From assembly GCF_900104355.1 (NCBI RefSeq), contig NZ_FNIY01000013.1, positions 1-64,000 on the forward strand: a DNA stretch of 64,000 nucleotides. Reading direction: 5' to 3'. The notes beneath the pieces are model-generated. The model made no database searches and was not told the origin of the DNA. It saw nothing but the letters and a program-made list of their open reading frames with translations. The translations under genes were made by a program, and so were the position numbers. The stretch comes from Phyllobacterium sp. OV277. Lineage in GTDB: Bacteria; Pseudomonadota; Alphaproteobacteria; Rhizobiales; Rhizobiaceae. The first letter of the stretch is position 1; every line of letters starts with the position of its first letter. Shown here piece by piece: positions 47,731 to 59,838 of the stretch.

Positions 47731-49083
47731 TCAGACCAGCATGCCCATCGGGTTTTCGATGTGGCGCTTGAAGGCCTGCGCAAGCTCGGCACCCAAGGCT
47801 CCATCGACGGCGCGGTGATCGGTCGACAGCGTCACGGACATGACCGTGGCAACCTTGATCTCACCCTTCTTGACGACGGCCCGCTCCTCACCCGCACCGA
47901 TTGCCAGAATGGTGGCATGTGGCGGGTTGATGATGGCGGCAAAATCCTTGACGCCAAACATACCGAGGTTGGAAACAGCCGTTGTACCGCCCTGATATTC
48001 CTCAGGCTTCAACTTGCGATCACGCGCGCGCTTGGCCAGATCCTTCATCTCGTTAGAGATGGTGGACAGGGTCTTTTCTTCGGCCTTGCGGATGATCGGT
48101 GTGATCAGTCCGCCGGGGATCGAAACGGCAACACCCACATCGGAATGCTTGTGCTTGACCATGTTGGCTTCGGTCCAGGATACGTTTGCATCCGGCACGT
48201 CGCGCAGGGCCAGAGCCATCGCCTTGATGATCATGTCATTGACCGACAGCTTGTAGGCTGGGACATCGCCCTTTTCGGTCTTGCGCATTGGCGATGCCGC
48301 ATTGATCTGCGCACGCAGCGCCAGAAGCGCATCGAGTTCACAATCAACTGTCAAATAGAAATGCGGAACGGTTGATTTTGCTTCGAGCAGGCGCTTGGCA
48401 ATCGTCTTGCGCATGCCGTCATGCGGCACCAGCTCGTAGGAACCTGCCTCAAACAGTTTTAGCACCGTGTCATCAGACATAGGCTTCGGCGCTGCTGCCG
48501 GTGCAGCGGATGCTGCGGCGGCAGGCGCGGCTGCCTTGGCGCCACCGCCAGAGATTGCTGCTTCAACGTCCTTCTTGATCACGCGGCCATGGGGGCCGGA
48601 ACCCGTAACGGCAGCCAGATCAATCCCGGCATCCTTGGCTATGCGGCGTGCCAGCGGTGACGAGAAACTGCGGTCGCCAGACTTTGCTGGAGCAGCAGCA
48701 GCCGGGGCTGCTGCAGGTGCTGGAGCGGCTTCTGGCTTCTTTTCTTCCTTGGGCGCTTCGGCTGTCGCTGGAGCAGTTGCAGCCTCTGCCTTGGCGGGAG
48801 CAGCGTCACCGCCACCCTTGGCAGCAGCAGCAACATCTTCGCCCTCGCCTGCCAGAATGGCGATCAACGCATTGACCTTGACGCCTTCAGTACCGGCAGG
48901 AACGACGATCTTGGCAACAGTGCCCTCATCGACAGCTTCGACTTCCATCGTTGCCTTGTCGGTTTCGATCTCGGCAATCACATCGCCGGGACCAACCTTA
49001 TCGCCTTCCTTGACAAGCCATTTGGCGAGATTGCCCTCTTCCATCGTGGGAGAAAGCGCCGGCATGGTGATATTGATCGGCAT
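47731..49083 (-). CDS. pdhC: Pyruvate dehydrogenase E2, dihydrolipoyl acetyltransferase
   Basis: 450 residues: lipoyl domain 1-80 (lipoyl-Lys in [11 protein letters not shown]), Ala/Pro-rich linker (about 85-135), E3/E1-binding domain ([27 protein letters not shown]), and catalytic domain ending [13 protein letters not shown] with the active His. Single lipoyl domain in E2; another sits on E1-beta. Confidence 0.96.
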   Translation of the reverse strand: MPINITMPALSPTMEEGNLAKWLVKEGDKVGPGDVIAEIETDKATMEVEAVDEGTVAKIVVPAGTEGVKVNALIAILAGEGEDVAAAAKGGGDAAPAKAEAATAPATAEAPKEEKKPEAAPAPAAAPAAAAPAKSGDRSFSSPLARRIAKDAGIDLAAVTGSGPHGRVIKKDVEAAISGGGAKAAAPAAAASAAPAAAPKPMSDDTVLKLFEAGSYELVPHDGMRKTIAKRLLEAKSTVPHFYLTVDCELDALLALRAQINAASPMRKTEKGDVPAYKLSVNDMIIKAMALALRDVPDANVSWTEANMVKHKHSDVGVAVSIPGGLITPIIRKAEEKTLSTISNEMKDLAKRARDRKLKPEEYQGGTTAVSNLGMFGVKDFAAIINPPHATILAIGAGEERAVVKKGEIKVATVMSVTLSTDHRAVDGALGAELAQAFKRHIENPMGMLV

Positions 49084-49099
49084 ATCGATTTCCTCCCCT

Positions 49100-50494
49100 T
49101 TACGCTGTGTATGTCACAGCTTTGACGGCCTCGACGATTTCAGCAATGTTCGGCAATGCCAGCTTTTCCAGATTGGCGGCATAGGGCATCGGAACATCCT
49201 TACCGGCAATCGTCAGGATTGGCGCATCGAGATAATCGAATGCCTGCTGCATGACGCGGGTGGCAATTTCCGTACCGACCGAAGACTGCGGATAGCCTTC
49301 CTCGATGGTCACGCAACGGCCGGTTTTCTTCACCGATTCCACCACAGTTGGAATATCCATCGGGCGGATCGTGCGCAGATCGATGATCTCCGCATCGATG
49401 CCAAGCTTTGTCAGCTCTTCCGCGGCTTTGACCGTATAGTTCATGCCAATGCCGAAGGAGACGAGCGTAACATCCGTGCCCTTCTTGTGGATGCGGGCCT
49501 TGCCGATCGGCAGGACGAAATCATCAAGCTTCGGCACATCGAAGGAATGACCGTAGAGGATTTCGTTTTCGAGGAAGATAACCGGGTTCGGATCGCGGAT
49601 TGCAGCCTTGAGCAGACCTTTCGCGTCGGCAGCCGTATAGGGCATGACGACTTTCAAGCCCGGAATCTGGCTGTACCATGCGGCATAGCACTGGGAGTGC
49701 TGAGCACCAACGCGGGCAGCCGCACCACTTGGACCACGGAACACCATCGGTGCACCCATCTGGCCACCCGACATATAAAGTGTCTTGGCTGCCGAATTGA
49801 TGATCTGGTCGATTGCCTGCATGGCAAAGTTGAAGGTCATGAACTCAACAATCGGACGCAGGCCGGTCATCGCAGCACCCACACCCACACCGGCAAAGCC
49901 GTGTTCGGTAATCGGTGTATCGACAACGCGCTTTGGACCAAATTCGTCGAGCAATCCTTGCGTGATCTTGTAGGCGCCCTGATATTCGGCGACTTCTTCA
50001 CCCATAACAAAGACGTTGGGATCACGGCGCATTTCTTCGGCCATGGCGTCGCGCAGTGCTTCGCGCACAGTGGTCGAAACCATTTCAGTGCCTGCCGGAA
50101 TATCCGGATCAGCGGCAACTTCAGCCTTTGGTGCAGCCGGAACGGTTGCAGCAGGCTTTTCAGCTGCGGCTTCCTGCTTTGGTGCTTCTTCCGTCTTGGC
50201 AGGCGCTTCGGCAGCAGCAGCCTTTGGCGCGCTGGCAGCATCGGCGCTTTCGCCTTCGCCAAGCAGAACGGCAATGACCGTGTTGACCTTCACATTGTCG
50301 GTGCCTTCGGCAACGAGAATTTTGCCGATTGTGCCTTCATCGACAGCTTCCACTTCCATCGTCGCCTTGTCGGTTTCGATTTCTGCGAGAACGTCGCCGG
50401 AAGTGACCTTGTCACCTTCCTTAACAAGCCATTTCGACAGTTTGCCCTCTTCCATGGTCGGCGAGAGCGCTGGCATCAGAATATCTACAGGCAT
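49100..50494 (-). CDS. pdhB: Pyruvate dehydrogenase E1 beta with N-terminal lipoyl domain
   Basis: 464 residues, about 130 longer than a plain E1-beta. Residues 1-80 are a lipoyl domain almost the same as in pdhC ([27 protein letters not shown]), followed by an Ala/Pro/Glu-rich linker and the transketolase-like E1-beta (about 140-464, [31 protein letters not shown]). The fusion is typical of Hyphomicrobiales. ATG at 50494 chosen because the lipoyl domain begins there. Confidence 0.96.
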   Translation of the reverse strand: MPVDILMPALSPTMEEGKLSKWLVKEGDKVTSGDVLAEIETDKATMEVEAVDEGTIGKILVAEGTDNVKVNTVIAVLLGEGESADAASAPKAAAAEAPAKTEEAPKQEAAAEKPAATVPAAPKAEVAADPDIPAGTEMVSTTVREALRDAMAEEMRRDPNVFVMGEEVAEYQGAYKITQGLLDEFGPKRVVDTPITEHGFAGVGVGAAMTGLRPIVEFMTFNFAMQAIDQIINSAAKTLYMSGGQMGAPMVFRGPSGAAARVGAQHSQCYAAWYSQIPGLKVVMPYTAADAKGLLKAAIRDPNPVIFLENEILYGHSFDVPKLDDFVLPIGKARIHKKGTDVTLVSFGIGMNYTVKAAEELTKLGIDAEIIDLRTIRPMDIPTVVESVKKTGRCVTIEEGYPQSSVGTEIATRVMQQAFDYLDAPILTIAGKDVPMPYAANLEKLALPNIAEIVEAVKAVTYTA

Positions 50495-50507
50495 GATCGC
50501 GCCTCCC

Positions 50508-51539
50508 TTAGAGCAGAATGTCGGTGTAGAGCTCGGATGCATCCGGCTCCGGATCGGACTGGGCGAAATCCGCTGCATCAGCAACGATATCGCGCACATC
50601 CTTATCGATGTTCTTCAGGTCGTCCTCGGTGGACCAACCTTTTTCGATCAACCGGTTCTTCACCTGCTCAATGGGATCGTGTTCGGAGCGCATTTTCTGC
50701 ACTTCGTCCTTGGAACGGTATTTCGCCGGATCAGACATGGAGTGACCGCGATACCGGTAAGTCTGCATTTCCAGGATCATCGGGCCTTTGCCAGAGCGCG
50801 CCCATGCCGTGGCTTCCTCGCCAGCTGCCTGAACCGCACGGACATCCATGCCGTCAACCTGAATACCGGGAATGTTGAAAGAAATGCCGCGACGGGAGAA
50901 ATCAGTTTCGGCCGAAGCGCGGGAAACCGAGGTGCCCATGGCGTAGCGATTGTTTTCGATGATGTAGATGACAGGCAGCTTCCACAACGCCGCCATATTG
51001 AAGCTTTCGTAAACCTGACCCTGGTTGGCAGCGCCATCACCGAAATAAGCCAGAGATACATTGCCGTTTTCGCGATAGCGATTGGCAAAAGCGAGGCCAG
51101 TACCGAGCGAGACCTGCGCACCGACGATACCGTGACCGCCGTAGAAGTTCTTCTCTTTCGAGAACATATGCATGGAGCCGCCCTTGCCCTTGGAAAGGCC
51201 GCCGCGGCGTCCGGTCAACTCAGCCATCACACCCCGGGCACTCATGCCGCAGGCCAGCATATGGCCATGGTCGCGATAACCGGTAATCACCTGATCACCC
51301 TCGATCAGCGCTGCCTGCATACCGGTGACAACAGCTTCCTGACCGATATAGAGATGGCAGAAACCACCGATAAAACCCATACCGTAAAGCTGACCGGCTT
51401 TTTCTTCGAAACGCCGTATCAGCAGCATCTCGCGGTAGGCTTCGAGCTCTTGCTCTTTTGTGAACTGGATTGGTTTTGGTGCTTTGACAGCAGAGGTCTG
51501 CGCGGGACGCGCAGGGCTTTTTTTCGCCCTCGTAGCCAT
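50508..51539 (-). CDS. pdhA: Pyruvate dehydrogenase E1 alpha
   Basis: 343 residues. Thiamin diphosphate motif [20 protein letters not shown]...YIIENN and phospho-loop-like [10 protein letters not shown] are present. First gene of the pdhABC group; decarboxylates pyruvate with PdhB. Confidence 0.97.
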   Translation of the reverse strand: MATRAKKSPARPAQTSAVKAPKPIQFTKEQELEAYREMLLIRRFEEKAGQLYGMGFIGGFCHLYIGQEAVVTGMQAALIEGDQVITGYRDHGHMLACGMSARGVMAELTGRRGGLSKGKGGSMHMFSKEKNFYGGHGIVGAQVSLGTGLAFANRYRENGNVSLAYFGDGAANQGQVYESFNMAALWKLPVIYIIENNRYAMGTSVSRASAETDFSRRGISFNIPGIQVDGMDVRAVQAAGEEATAWARSGKGPMILEMQTYRYRGHSMSDPAKYRSKDEVQKMRSEHDPIEQVKNRLIEKGWSTEDDLKNIDKDVRDIVADAADFAQSDPEPDASELYTDILL

Positions 51540-51667
51540 ATCTCACTCCCTGTTATTTTGTCTGGTGACAATAGCAGCAGGAGCAGAACTTACAATATGC
51601 AGATTTGAATAAGAGCTATGCAAATAAGATGTTCAAAATGCACAATAAAAGGTGAATTAACCGGATA

Positions 51668-52000
51668 TCAGTTAATAGTCAAATCGCCGGAGCCACGCAT
51701 GATTGTGACTTCATCCGGCCGCGAAACATTCAGCGCTTTGCGGGCTTGTTCATCCAGCATATCCCGCTCAATTGTCCCATCATGCATAAGTTGCACCTCC
51801 CGTTCAAGCTCTATGCGCGAAGTCTTGACGGCATCGTATTGCGCACGCAGCAGCTGCGTTTGCTCCTGCAGCTTGATCGTGGAGTAAAGACCATATTCGC
51901 CGTGATAGGCGTGGAAACCGAAATAGGCGAAAAACATGGTTGCAAGGATCGGCACGACAAGCCGTCCGCGATTGGTTTTCCGTCTCTGTTTTGTCCACAT
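51668..52000 (-). CDS. ftsB: Septum formation initiator (FtsB/DivIC family)
   Basis: 110 residues, one membrane helix (about 15-32) then a coiled coil (about 45-75) and a short conserved end (ERDMLDEQARKALNVSRPDEVTI). Divisome scaffold in relatives. Upstream of pdhA, as usual in this order. Confidence 0.85.
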   Translation of the reverse strand: MWTKQRRKTNRGRLVVPILATMFFAYFGFHAYHGEYGLYSTIKLQEQTQLLRAQYDAVKTSRIELEREVQLMHDGTIERDMLDEQARKALNVSRPDEVTIMRGSGDLTIN

Positions 52001-52154
52001 GGCAATGACCCGAAGGAATGCGGAATCAGGTCATCATGGCCTGATTAATCACACGGCCATAAAACAATGTTTTGCTTAACAGGCGATTAAATTCGGGTTT
52101 TGATTGAGGTGATGGGAGGCTGCGGAGGGGCTGCATGAATGTGGTTCGTGGTTG

Positions 52155-52270
52155 GTGGTTCAACAAGCTCACCATGAGGGAGCGAGGTGATGAACGGGAG
52201 TCATTTTCTGCAACGTTGGCGATTATCGTTGCAGACCTCACTCTCCCTCATGGTGAGCTTGTCGAACCAC
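52155..52270. repeat. Palindromic intergenic repeat, copy 2
   Basis: Arms 52155-52182 and 52243-52270 are inverted copies with one mismatch in 28; core as in copy 1. Spacer about 60 bases. Confidence 0.9.
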
Positions 52271-52354
52271 GAACCAAATCCATGCAGCCATCAATTTAAA
52301 AAAAATCACACCAACTTATCCAACACCATCCCACCTCGCTTATTCTGATGGTGT

Positions 52355-52584
52355 CCTTTCCGGCGGGAATGCTCCGGAAACTTTCTGAAGTCAGGAAAGG
52401 ATCGGTGATTTCGTCTGCGGGGAGAACCCAACCGCAGGGGAAGCGGTTTTATCTCACAAGGGTAAAACCAGTCATCGGGACGGGCGATCCGGGAGTTTTC
52501 TTGGTTGAAACAGGAAAATCTCTGGGGAACGCACCAACTACACTACCCATAAAGACACCCGCGTTCCCTTTTGGATCGCCCGTC
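52355..52584. repeat. Multi-hairpin element (nested inverted repeats)
   Basis: A run of perfect stems: TTTCCGG/CCGGAAA (52357-52363 and 52374-52380), CTGCGG/CCGCAG (52415-52420 and 52432-52437), GGTTTTA/TAAAACC (52445-52451 and 52463-52469), and a 12-base stem GACGGGCGATCC/GGATCGCCCGTC (52479-52490 and 52573-52584). The last encloses GGGAACGC/GCGTTCCC (52525-52532 and 52561-52568) and a bulged GAGTTTTC/GAAAATCTC. No coding evidence. Could be a structured RNA or a mobile palindromic DNA element. Confidence 0.7.
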
Positions 52585-52673
52585 TTTCCCACCTTTTCAA
52601 TAGCCAGACGCGAAAGCGGGTGTGGTGATGAGGAGGTACATTCCGTGACTGCAATGTTGAGGATGTATTCACC

Positions 52674-52828
52674 CCTCTCTGTCCTGTCGGACATCTCCCC
52701 CACAAGGGGGGAGATCAGCCTTCAATACTATCTTGCACAATCTGCAACGATTCCTGTTGTGCAAAGGCGTTGATGTCAATGTGATCTCCCCCCTTGTGGG
52801 GGAGATGCCTGACAAGGCAGAGGGGGGT
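52674..52828. repeat. Palindromic repeat of the CTCCCCC-ACAA-GGGGGGAG family
   Basis: Two inverted copies of a self-palindromic unit, ATCTCCCCCACAAGGGGGGAG (52694-52714) and its complement (about 52785-52806), within a longer imperfect inverted repeat; a perfect TTGCACAA/TTGTGCAA stem (52733-52740 and 52757-52764) lies at the centre. Similar elements are common between rhizobial genes. Confidence 0.85.
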
Positions 52829-52842
52829 GAGCGCCGCCGCTG

Positions 52843-52975
52843 CGTGGTTCGTGGTTCGACAAGCTCACCATGAGGGGCTTGGGTGGATGTAACGATAATC
52901 GCCAAAATTGCAGATCATAAAGGCCGCAGAATTTAGCACCCCTCATCCTGAGCCTGTCGAAGGGCGGACCACAAA
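52843..52975. repeat. Palindromic intergenic repeat, copy 3 (diverged)
   Basis: Left arm has the core of copies 1 and 2; the right arm (52938-52975) is a variant, CCTCATCCTGAGCCTGTCGA, so the arms match only partly. Confidence 0.8.
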
Positions 52976-52993
52976 CCTCACATCAAACAAAAA

Positions 52994-53013
52994 GGGCGCC
53001 ATCTCTGGCGCCC
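52994..53013 (-). terminator. Terminator of eno
   Basis: Perfect stem GGGCGCCA/TGGCGCCC (52994-53001, 53006-53013), followed on the minus strand by TTTTTGTTTG: a strong intrinsic terminator 21 bases after the eno stop. Confidence 0.9.
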
Positions 53014-53034
53014 TGATGCAAAAGCAAATCCTTA

Positions 53035-54324
<1,290 letters not shown>

Positions 54325-54418
54325 TCAATTTACATTGGGCAGCATTCGCAACTGGAATAGCGAATGAAGATGACAAGGAAAATCCCCATTGAGACGATTT
54401 GTCGATCAAAACAGAAAA

Positions 54419-54442
54419 AAGGCCGTCAGAGACGACCTTTTT
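54419..54442. terminator. Bidirectional terminator near the PRC-barrel gene
   Basis: Stem AAGGCCGTC/GACGACCTT around AGA, with one G-T pair, flanked by A6 on the left and T5 on the right, 35 bases after the PRC-barrel stop. Confidence 0.7.
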
Positions 54443-54476
54443 CCAGAATAGACGGTACAGCCGTCACAAAAACTGC

Positions 54477-54830
54477 TTACGCTGCTTTGTAATAGGAAAC
54501 AGAGAGATCGCGCGCCTTGCGCCCGTCATTCTCCGTCAATTCCTTGATTGTGTGGGTCGGCGCCTGTTCCAGCTGGGGCCGCGTGAATGGCACGACGTAT
54601 CCATCATTATTGGTATCATAATCCAGCATGGACCATGGAACAGCATGATATTTTTCGCCAATTCCAAGGAAACCGCCGAAGCCAACAACGGCAAACATGA
54701 TTCCATCGGCTGATTTGTCCAGCATCACGTCTTCAATTTCGCCGATCTTTTCACCGGTTGTATTGTAGACATTCGTACCAATAACGCGTGTGGCACGGAT
54801 CGCTGTTGTATGACCTGAATTGGTTGGCAT
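54477..54830 (-). CDS. PRC-barrel domain protein
   Basis: 117 residues, PRC-barrel (about 14-90: VIGTNVYNTTGEKIGEIEDVMLD, FGGFLGIGEKYHAVPW). Such proteins may bind RNA or other partners; function unknown. Monocistronic, with a terminator behind it. Confidence 0.85.
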   Translation of the reverse strand: MPTNSGHTTAIRATRVIGTNVYNTTGEKIGEIEDVMLDKSADGIMFAVVGFGGFLGIGEKYHAVPWSMLDYDTNNDGYVVPFTRPQLEQAPTHTIKELTENDGRKARDLSVSYYKAA

Positions 54831-54920
54831 TTGCTCACTCCTTTTCTGTTGTCACTGAAAGGGGAATGAACAAAGCCGCCCATGGTTGCATAAAAATTCA
54901 GGTTTTTTGCCCGGAACCTT

Positions 54921-55751
54921 TCAGAGGCCCTTGGCGATACGGTCGAATTTCAACAGTGTTTCCAGAAGACGCGGCATCTGGTCGAGCGGCACCATGTTGG
55001 GGCCATCGGAAGGCGCATTATCAGGGTCCTGATGCGTTTCAATGAAGACACCTGCAACGCCAACGGCCACAGCCGCGCGGGACAATGTTTCCACAAATTC
55101 GCGCTGACCACCGGTCGAACCACCCTGCCCGCCTGGCTGCTGTACCGAATGAGTCGCGTCGAAAATAACCGGTGCGCCAAAACCTGCCATGATCGGCAGC
55201 GAGCGCATATCGGAGACAAGCGTATTATAGCCGAAAGACGCACCGCGCTCGGTGACCATGACATTCGGATTGCCACTTTCCGTCACTTTGGCGATGACAT
55301 TCTTCATGTCCCAAGGCGCGAGAAACTGACCCTTCTTGATGTTGACAATCTTGCCTGTCTTGGCAGCAGCGATCAGCAGATCGGTCTGGCGGCAAAGAAA
55401 TGCCGGAATCTGCAACACATCCACCACTTCACCCAGAATGGCGCACTGCTCTTCCGTGTGAACGTCGGTCAGTGTCGGCAGGCCGAATTCCTTGCGGATA
55501 TCGGCGAAAACCGGCAGCGAGTTTTCAAGGCCAAAGCCGCGCTTGCCTGTTAGCGATGTGCGGTTCGCCTTATCGAAGCTTGATTTATAAACCAGTCCGA
55601 TGCCGAGCTTGCCGGTCATCTCTTTCAGAGCGCCAGCCATATCGAAGGCGTGCTGGCGGCTTTCCATCTGGCATGGACCGGCGATCAGCGAAAACTGACC
55701 GGTATTGGAAAAGGCAACCGGGCCGGCGGATACGGTGGAATTCAGGGACAT
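54921..55751 (-). CDS. kdsA: 3-deoxy-D-manno-octulosonate 8-phosphate synthase
   Basis: Condenses arabinose 5-phosphate and phosphoenolpyruvate for lipopolysaccharide Kdo. 276 residues; [30 protein letters not shown] and [14 protein letters not shown] are class hallmarks. Its start overlaps the VOC gene stop by one base. Confidence 0.96.
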   Translation of the reverse strand: MSLNSTVSAGPVAFSNTGQFSLIAGPCQMESRQHAFDMAGALKEMTGKLGIGLVYKSSFDKANRTSLTGKRGFGLENSLPVFADIRKEFGLPTLTDVHTEEQCAILGEVVDVLQIPAFLCRQTDLLIAAAKTGKIVNIKKGQFLAPWDMKNVIAKVTESGNPNVMVTERGASFGYNTLVSDMRSLPIMAGFGAPVIFDATHSVQQPGGQGGSTGGQREFVETLSRAAVAVGVAGVFIETHQDPDNAPSDGPNMVPLDQMPRLLETLLKFDRIAKGL

Positions 55752-56647
55752 CAGGCAGCCTCAAATATAATGGCAGCGCCCTGTCCCGGTGCCTTATGCA
55801 CAATCAGGCGGGAGCCGCGCTTTTCGGTGGAGATATTGTTGTTGGCAAGCAAAGTTTCAACCGCAGCCAGATCGCGCACGCCGACCACAAAAGCCTGCAG
55901 GCGCAGACCGCGCTCGTTCTCAGAGGCATTAAGGCCAAGGAATGAACGCAAACCCGCAGGCGTCAGCACGGTGATATTGGCATTTGCAGCACGAATATCC
56001 ATGCCGAAAGAGTGCGCATTCACATCGCGCTGATTGACTAGCTCCTGCAACAGATACTGGAAATCCGTCGGATTGATCTCTGACAGCACAATCTCGCGCA
56101 ATCCCAATGCGCCATTCTTATGGGTCTGCAGCGTGGTCCGATCTACTTTTGGCGTATTGATGCGCTGGATCGTAAAGAAAAAGACATCCGGTGCCCGCAA
56201 ATCCGAGGCAAAGGCCAGACGGAAACTGGCGGTATCTTCCTTGCCCTCTGGCGTTTTGAAAGCTCTTGAAAAATCAAGAACCTCGCCAGCTGAAATACCT
56301 GACTTCACAAATTCCCTGTGATCCGCTTTCGCATCTTCCGTGCCCAGCACCAGTCCAGAAAAACCATCCTGCCCATTGCGGAAACGATAGGCTTGATCCC
56401 GGGCAACGAAGACATTGCCCTTGCGCGCTTCAAGTTCGCACGTCTCCCGCTGGCCAATAGCAAGCGGTTCGAGAAACGTATTATCGTTGAAGTACACGCA
56501 GGCATTTTCAGTGCCAAACGGATGCACGCCAACCGGCGCAACCGTAAAGCCCAGCGCTTCAAGCCGGGCACGAGCGGTATCCAGTTCCACCACGGGCAGA
56601 ACCAGATGATCAACGGGACGAGATGTGCGGGGAGAGATTGTGGTCAT
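55751..56647 (-). CDS. VOC family (glyoxalase-like) protein
   Basis: 298 residues, two glyoxalase-like modules: [23 protein letters not shown] at about 13-35 and a repeat near 170. Possible metal His and Glu residues are present; substrate unknown. Coupled to kdsA (TGATG). Confidence 0.82.
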   Translation of the reverse strand: MTTISPRTSRPVDHLVLPVVELDTARARLEALGFTVAPVGVHPFGTENACVYFNDNTFLEPLAIGQRETCELEARKGNVFVARDQAYRFRNGQDGFSGLVLGTEDAKADHREFVKSGISAGEVLDFSRAFKTPEGKEDTASFRLAFASDLRAPDVFFFTIQRINTPKVDRTTLQTHKNGALGLREIVLSEINPTDFQYLLQELVNQRDVNAHSFGMDIRAANANITVLTPAGLRSFLGLNASENERGLRLQAFVVGVRDLAAVETLLANNNISTEKRGSRLIVHKAPGQGAAIIFEAA

Positions 56648-56702
56648 GGGTAAAGGGTGTGCCTCAATGCGGATTGCAATTCAAGCCACACCCTTCTTCT
56701 GA

Positions 56703-58331
56703 TCAAACCAACCGGCTCTGATCCATTGCCGCCTGAATGAAGGAAGCAAACAGCGGGTGCGGTTCGAACGGGCGTGATTTGAGTTCCGGATGGTACTGAA
56801 CGCCGATAAACCACGGATGGTCAGGATATTCGATGGTTTCAGGCAGAACACCGTCTGGCGACATGCCCGAGAATACCAGACCACACTCTTCCAGACGGTC
56901 CTTATAGTCGATATTCACTTCGTAGCGATGACGATGCCGCTCGAAAATATCCGTCGACCCATAAATATCGGCAATGCGCGTTCCGGATTTCAGCATGGCT
57001 TCATAGGCGCCCAGACGCATGGTGCCACCGAGATCGCCAGCCTGCGTGCGTTTTTCCAGCATATTGCCCTTTAACCACTCGGTCATCAGACCGACGACGG
57101 GCTCCGTGGTCGGGCCGAACTCGCTTGATGACGCTTTTTCGACGCCAGCCAATGAACGGGCCGCTTCGATCACCGCCATCTGCATACCGAAGCAGATACC
57201 GAAATACGGAACTTTTTTCTCACGGGCAAATTTTGCCGCCAGAATCTTGCCTTCCGAACCGCGTTCGCCAAAGCCGCCAGGCACCAGAATGCCATGCACC
57301 TTCTGCAGATAGGGTGTCGGGTCTTCCTGTTCGAAAATTTCCGATTCGATCCAGTCGAGATTGACTTTTACCTTGTTGGCCATGCCGCCATGGTGAAGCG
57401 CTTCAATCAGCGACTTGTAGGCATCTTTCAGGCCGGTATATTTGCCGACAACGGCAATAGTGACCTCACCTTCCGGATTGTGAATACGGCTGCTGACTTC
57501 GTTCCAACGCTCCATACGGGGCTTTGGTGCGGGATCAATGCCGAAGGCTGCCAGAACTTCCGAATCAAGACCTTCCTTGTGATAGGCCATTGGAACATCA
57601 TAAATCGTATCGACATCCAGCGCCTGAATTACCGCCGATGAGCGGACATTACAGAACAGCGAAAGCTTGCGGCGTTCAGATTCAGGAATCTCACGATCCG
57701 CACGGATGAGCAGAATATCGGGCGCAATGCCGATGGAACGCAGTTCCTTGACGGAATGCTGGGTTGGTTTGGTTTTCAGTTCGCCCGCTGCGGGGATATA
57801 GGGCATCAGGGTCAGGTGGATATAGACAGCGCTGCCGCGTGGCAGATCATTGCCGAGCTGACGGATTGCTTCCAGAAACGGCATCGCTTCGATGTCACCA
57901 ACGGTTCCACCGATTTCGCACAGGACGAAATCATAGTCCTGATTGCCGTCAACGATGAAATTCTTGATCTCATCGGTCACGTGCGGAATCACCTGAACAG
58001 TCGCACCGAGGTAATCACCCCGACGTTCCTTCTCGATGATGTTCCGGTAAATGCGTCCGGTGGTGATGTTATCCTGCTTGTTGGCAGGACGCCCCGTAAA
58101 GCGCTCGTAATGACCAAGATCGAGGTCAGTTTCAGCACCATCGTCGGTCACAAAGACCTCGCCATGCTGATACGGCGACATCGTGCCGGGGTCGACGTTG
58201 AGATAAGGATCAAGCTTGCGAATCCGTACACGGTATCCACGAGCCTGAAGGAGGGCTGCCAAAGCAGCTGCGGCGATGCCTTTTCCGAGGGAAGAAACCA
58301 CGCCGCCAGTGATGAAAACATATCGGGCCAT
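56703..58331 (-). CDS. pyrG: CTP synthase
   Basis: Makes CTP from UTP, ATP and glutamine. 542 residues: synthase domain 1-265 ([33 protein letters not shown]), then glutaminase domain with the nucleophile in [11 protein letters not shown] and the His-Glu pair in GVQYHPEL. Confidence 0.97.
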   Translation of the reverse strand: MARYVFITGGVVSSLGKGIAAAALAALLQARGYRVRIRKLDPYLNVDPGTMSPYQHGEVFVTDDGAETDLDLGHYERFTGRPANKQDNITTGRIYRNIIEKERRGDYLGATVQVIPHVTDEIKNFIVDGNQDYDFVLCEIGGTVGDIEAMPFLEAIRQLGNDLPRGSAVYIHLTLMPYIPAAGELKTKPTQHSVKELRSIGIAPDILLIRADREIPESERRKLSLFCNVRSSAVIQALDVDTIYDVPMAYHKEGLDSEVLAAFGIDPAPKPRMERWNEVSSRIHNPEGEVTIAVVGKYTGLKDAYKSLIEALHHGGMANKVKVNLDWIESEIFEQEDPTPYLQKVHGILVPGGFGERGSEGKILAAKFAREKKVPYFGICFGMQMAVIEAARSLAGVEKASSSEFGPTTEPVVGLMTEWLKGNMLEKRTQAGDLGGTMRLGAYEAMLKSGTRIADIYGSTDIFERHRHRYEVNIDYKDRLEECGLVFSGMSPDGVLPETIEYPDHPWFIGVQYHPELKSRPFEPHPLFASFIQAAMDQSRLV

Positions 58332-58426
58332 GGGCTTATCTCGTTAGTCCTTTGTGAGTGATTTGGCCACAAAAAAATCGGCATGAAAGCCGTTTTTCCC
58401 GTCCAAATATTTTTTCAAAACAAACA

Positions 58427-58455
58427 AAACGGCCAGACGCGATGTCTGGCCGTTT
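58427..58455 (-). terminator. Terminator of the L,D-transpeptidase gene
   Basis: Perfect 12-base stem AAACGGCCAGAC (58427-58438) and GTCTGGCCGTTT (58444-58455), 5-base loop, followed on the minus strand by a T-rich tract. Strong intrinsic terminator. Confidence 0.9.
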
Positions 58456-58476
58456 CAATCTGGCGGTAATTAATTC

Positions 58477-59136
58477 TTACAGAACAACGACTTCCGTGCC
58501 AACACTGACGCGGTTGTAAAGATCGATCACGTGATCATTGACCATGCGGAAGCAACCGTTGGAAGCGGAGCTGCCGATAGTCCAAGGCTGCACGGTACCG
58601 TGAATACGAATATAGGTATCCTTGTTGCCCTGTGAAAGGTACAGCGCGCGAGCGCCCAGAGGATTGCCCGGACCGCCATCCATGCCGTTCTCATACTGGG
58701 CATAATGCTTTGGTTCACGCTGGATCATTTCCTTGGTCGGAATCCAACGGGGCCATTCGCGCTTGGTGCGGATTTCGGCAGTGCCCTTGAACTCAAGACC
58801 TTCCTTGCCGACAGCAATACCATAACGGCGCGCCGTGCTTGAAGATTCAACCAGATACAGGAACTTTTCCTTCGGATCGATCACGATCGTGCCTGGCTTG
58901 TACCCGGTGAAGGCAACATCCTGCGGCAAATATTTGGGATCAAGCGAATAGTTGCGCTTGGCAGCAACACGCGCTGGCTTGCGAGCCTGCGAAACCTTGG
59001 TGGGCTTTGCCGTGGACGCTGTTGGTGTTGCATCGACAGCAGGCGCGGCTGTCTCGTTGATTACAGTTTGCGCGGATGCTGGTCCGGCCAATGCCAGAGC
59101 AGAGATTCCAATAAGCAGAGAGCGACGTGAAATCAT
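58477..59136 (-). CDS. L,D-transpeptidase (YkuD family), exported
   Basis: Cross-links peptidoglycan or attaches outer-membrane proteins to it. 219 residues from ATG 59136. Signal peptide 1-22 begins ISRRSLL. Pro/Ala/Thr linker (25-60) and YkuD domain (about 82-219) with His179 in IHGT and catalytic Cys195. The motif reads SNGCFRM instead of the classic SHGCxR, so the His before the GC is Asn. Confidence 0.9.
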   Translation of the reverse strand: MISRRSLLIGISALALAGPASAQTVINETAAPAVDATPTASTAKPTKVSQARKPARVAAKRNYSLDPKYLPQDVAFTGYKPGTIVIDPKEKFLYLVESSSTARRYGIAVGKEGLEFKGTAEIRTKREWPRWIPTKEMIQREPKHYAQYENGMDGGPGNPLGARALYLSQGNKDTYIRIHGTVQPWTIGSSASNGCFRMVNDHVIDLYNRVSVGTEVVVL

Positions 59137-59343
59137 AGTGTTAGTTCCCGGATAGTATGCATGCGCCATCAGCGGCGCTTGCCAGGCCCTCTAGGCCAAA
59201 CCTGATTATGGCGTACCTGAAGAGCGCATTCTTCTCAATGCAAATCACCGTGAAGAATGAGGCAGACTGATTCTTCACCCGCAAGGGTTGCGGAAGCGCA
59301 ACACATTTGCTGCGCGTCCGCAAAGATTCACTTTTTCAGCCCG

Positions 59344-59838
59344 TTACTGGGAATTTGGAACAGGATTGGCAGGTTGTGCCGGAGTAACCGGGGCCGTTGG
59401 TGCAGGCGTCGTTGATTCGGCAGGTGCCGGCGTTGCTGGCGTTGCTGGCGCAGGAGCGCCCGAAGCCGGTGCATTTGCATCCGATGCCGGTGGTGTCGTC
59501 GTTGTCGCAGCACCCGGAAGCTGATTGAGAATACCGCCGGAACCTGCTGGCTGTCCGCCCGTTGCGGGCTGGCCACCGGTTGTTGTCGGGATACGGTTCA
59601 GAATATCCGTTGGGCTTTCGGCATAACGCGACATGATGCCGAGCGCCAAAGACGTGATGAAAAAGCCCGTTGCAAGGATAGCCGTTGCCCGTGTGAGCAC
59701 ATTGGCTGCACCGCGCGCGCTCATGAAACCTGAGCCACCGCCAATTCCAAGACCGCCGCCTTCAGAGCGCTGCATGAGCACAACTCCAACGAGGGCAAGT
59801 ACAATCAGAAGATGAATGACGATAACGACGGTTTGCAT
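59344..59838 (-). CDS. secG: Preprotein translocase subunit SecG
   Basis: 164 residues: two membrane helices (about 2-22 and 50-70) with the SecG loop LMQRSEGGGLGIGGGSGFMSARG between them. The C-terminal about 85 residues are Pro/Ala/Thr-rich, an extension beyond the short enteric form, common in alphaproteobacteria. Confidence 0.93.
   Translation of the reverse strand: MQTVVIVIHLLIVLALVGVVLMQRSEGGGLGIGGGSGFMSARGAANVLTRATAILATGFFITSLALGIMSRYAESPTDILNRIPTTTGGQPATGGQPAGSGGILNQLPGAATTTTPPASDANAPASGAPAPATPATPAPAESTTPAPTAPVTPAQPANPVPNSQ

Noticed and set aside
52348-52905. Frames of 78-141 residues on both strands before eno
   Set aside because: All lie within the multi-hairpin and palindromic repeats, on overlapping strands, with no ribosome-binding site or recognisable motif.
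54399-54713. 104-residue plus-strand frame opposite the PRC-barrel gene
   Set aside because: Antisense to a clear family gene and starting inside its terminator.
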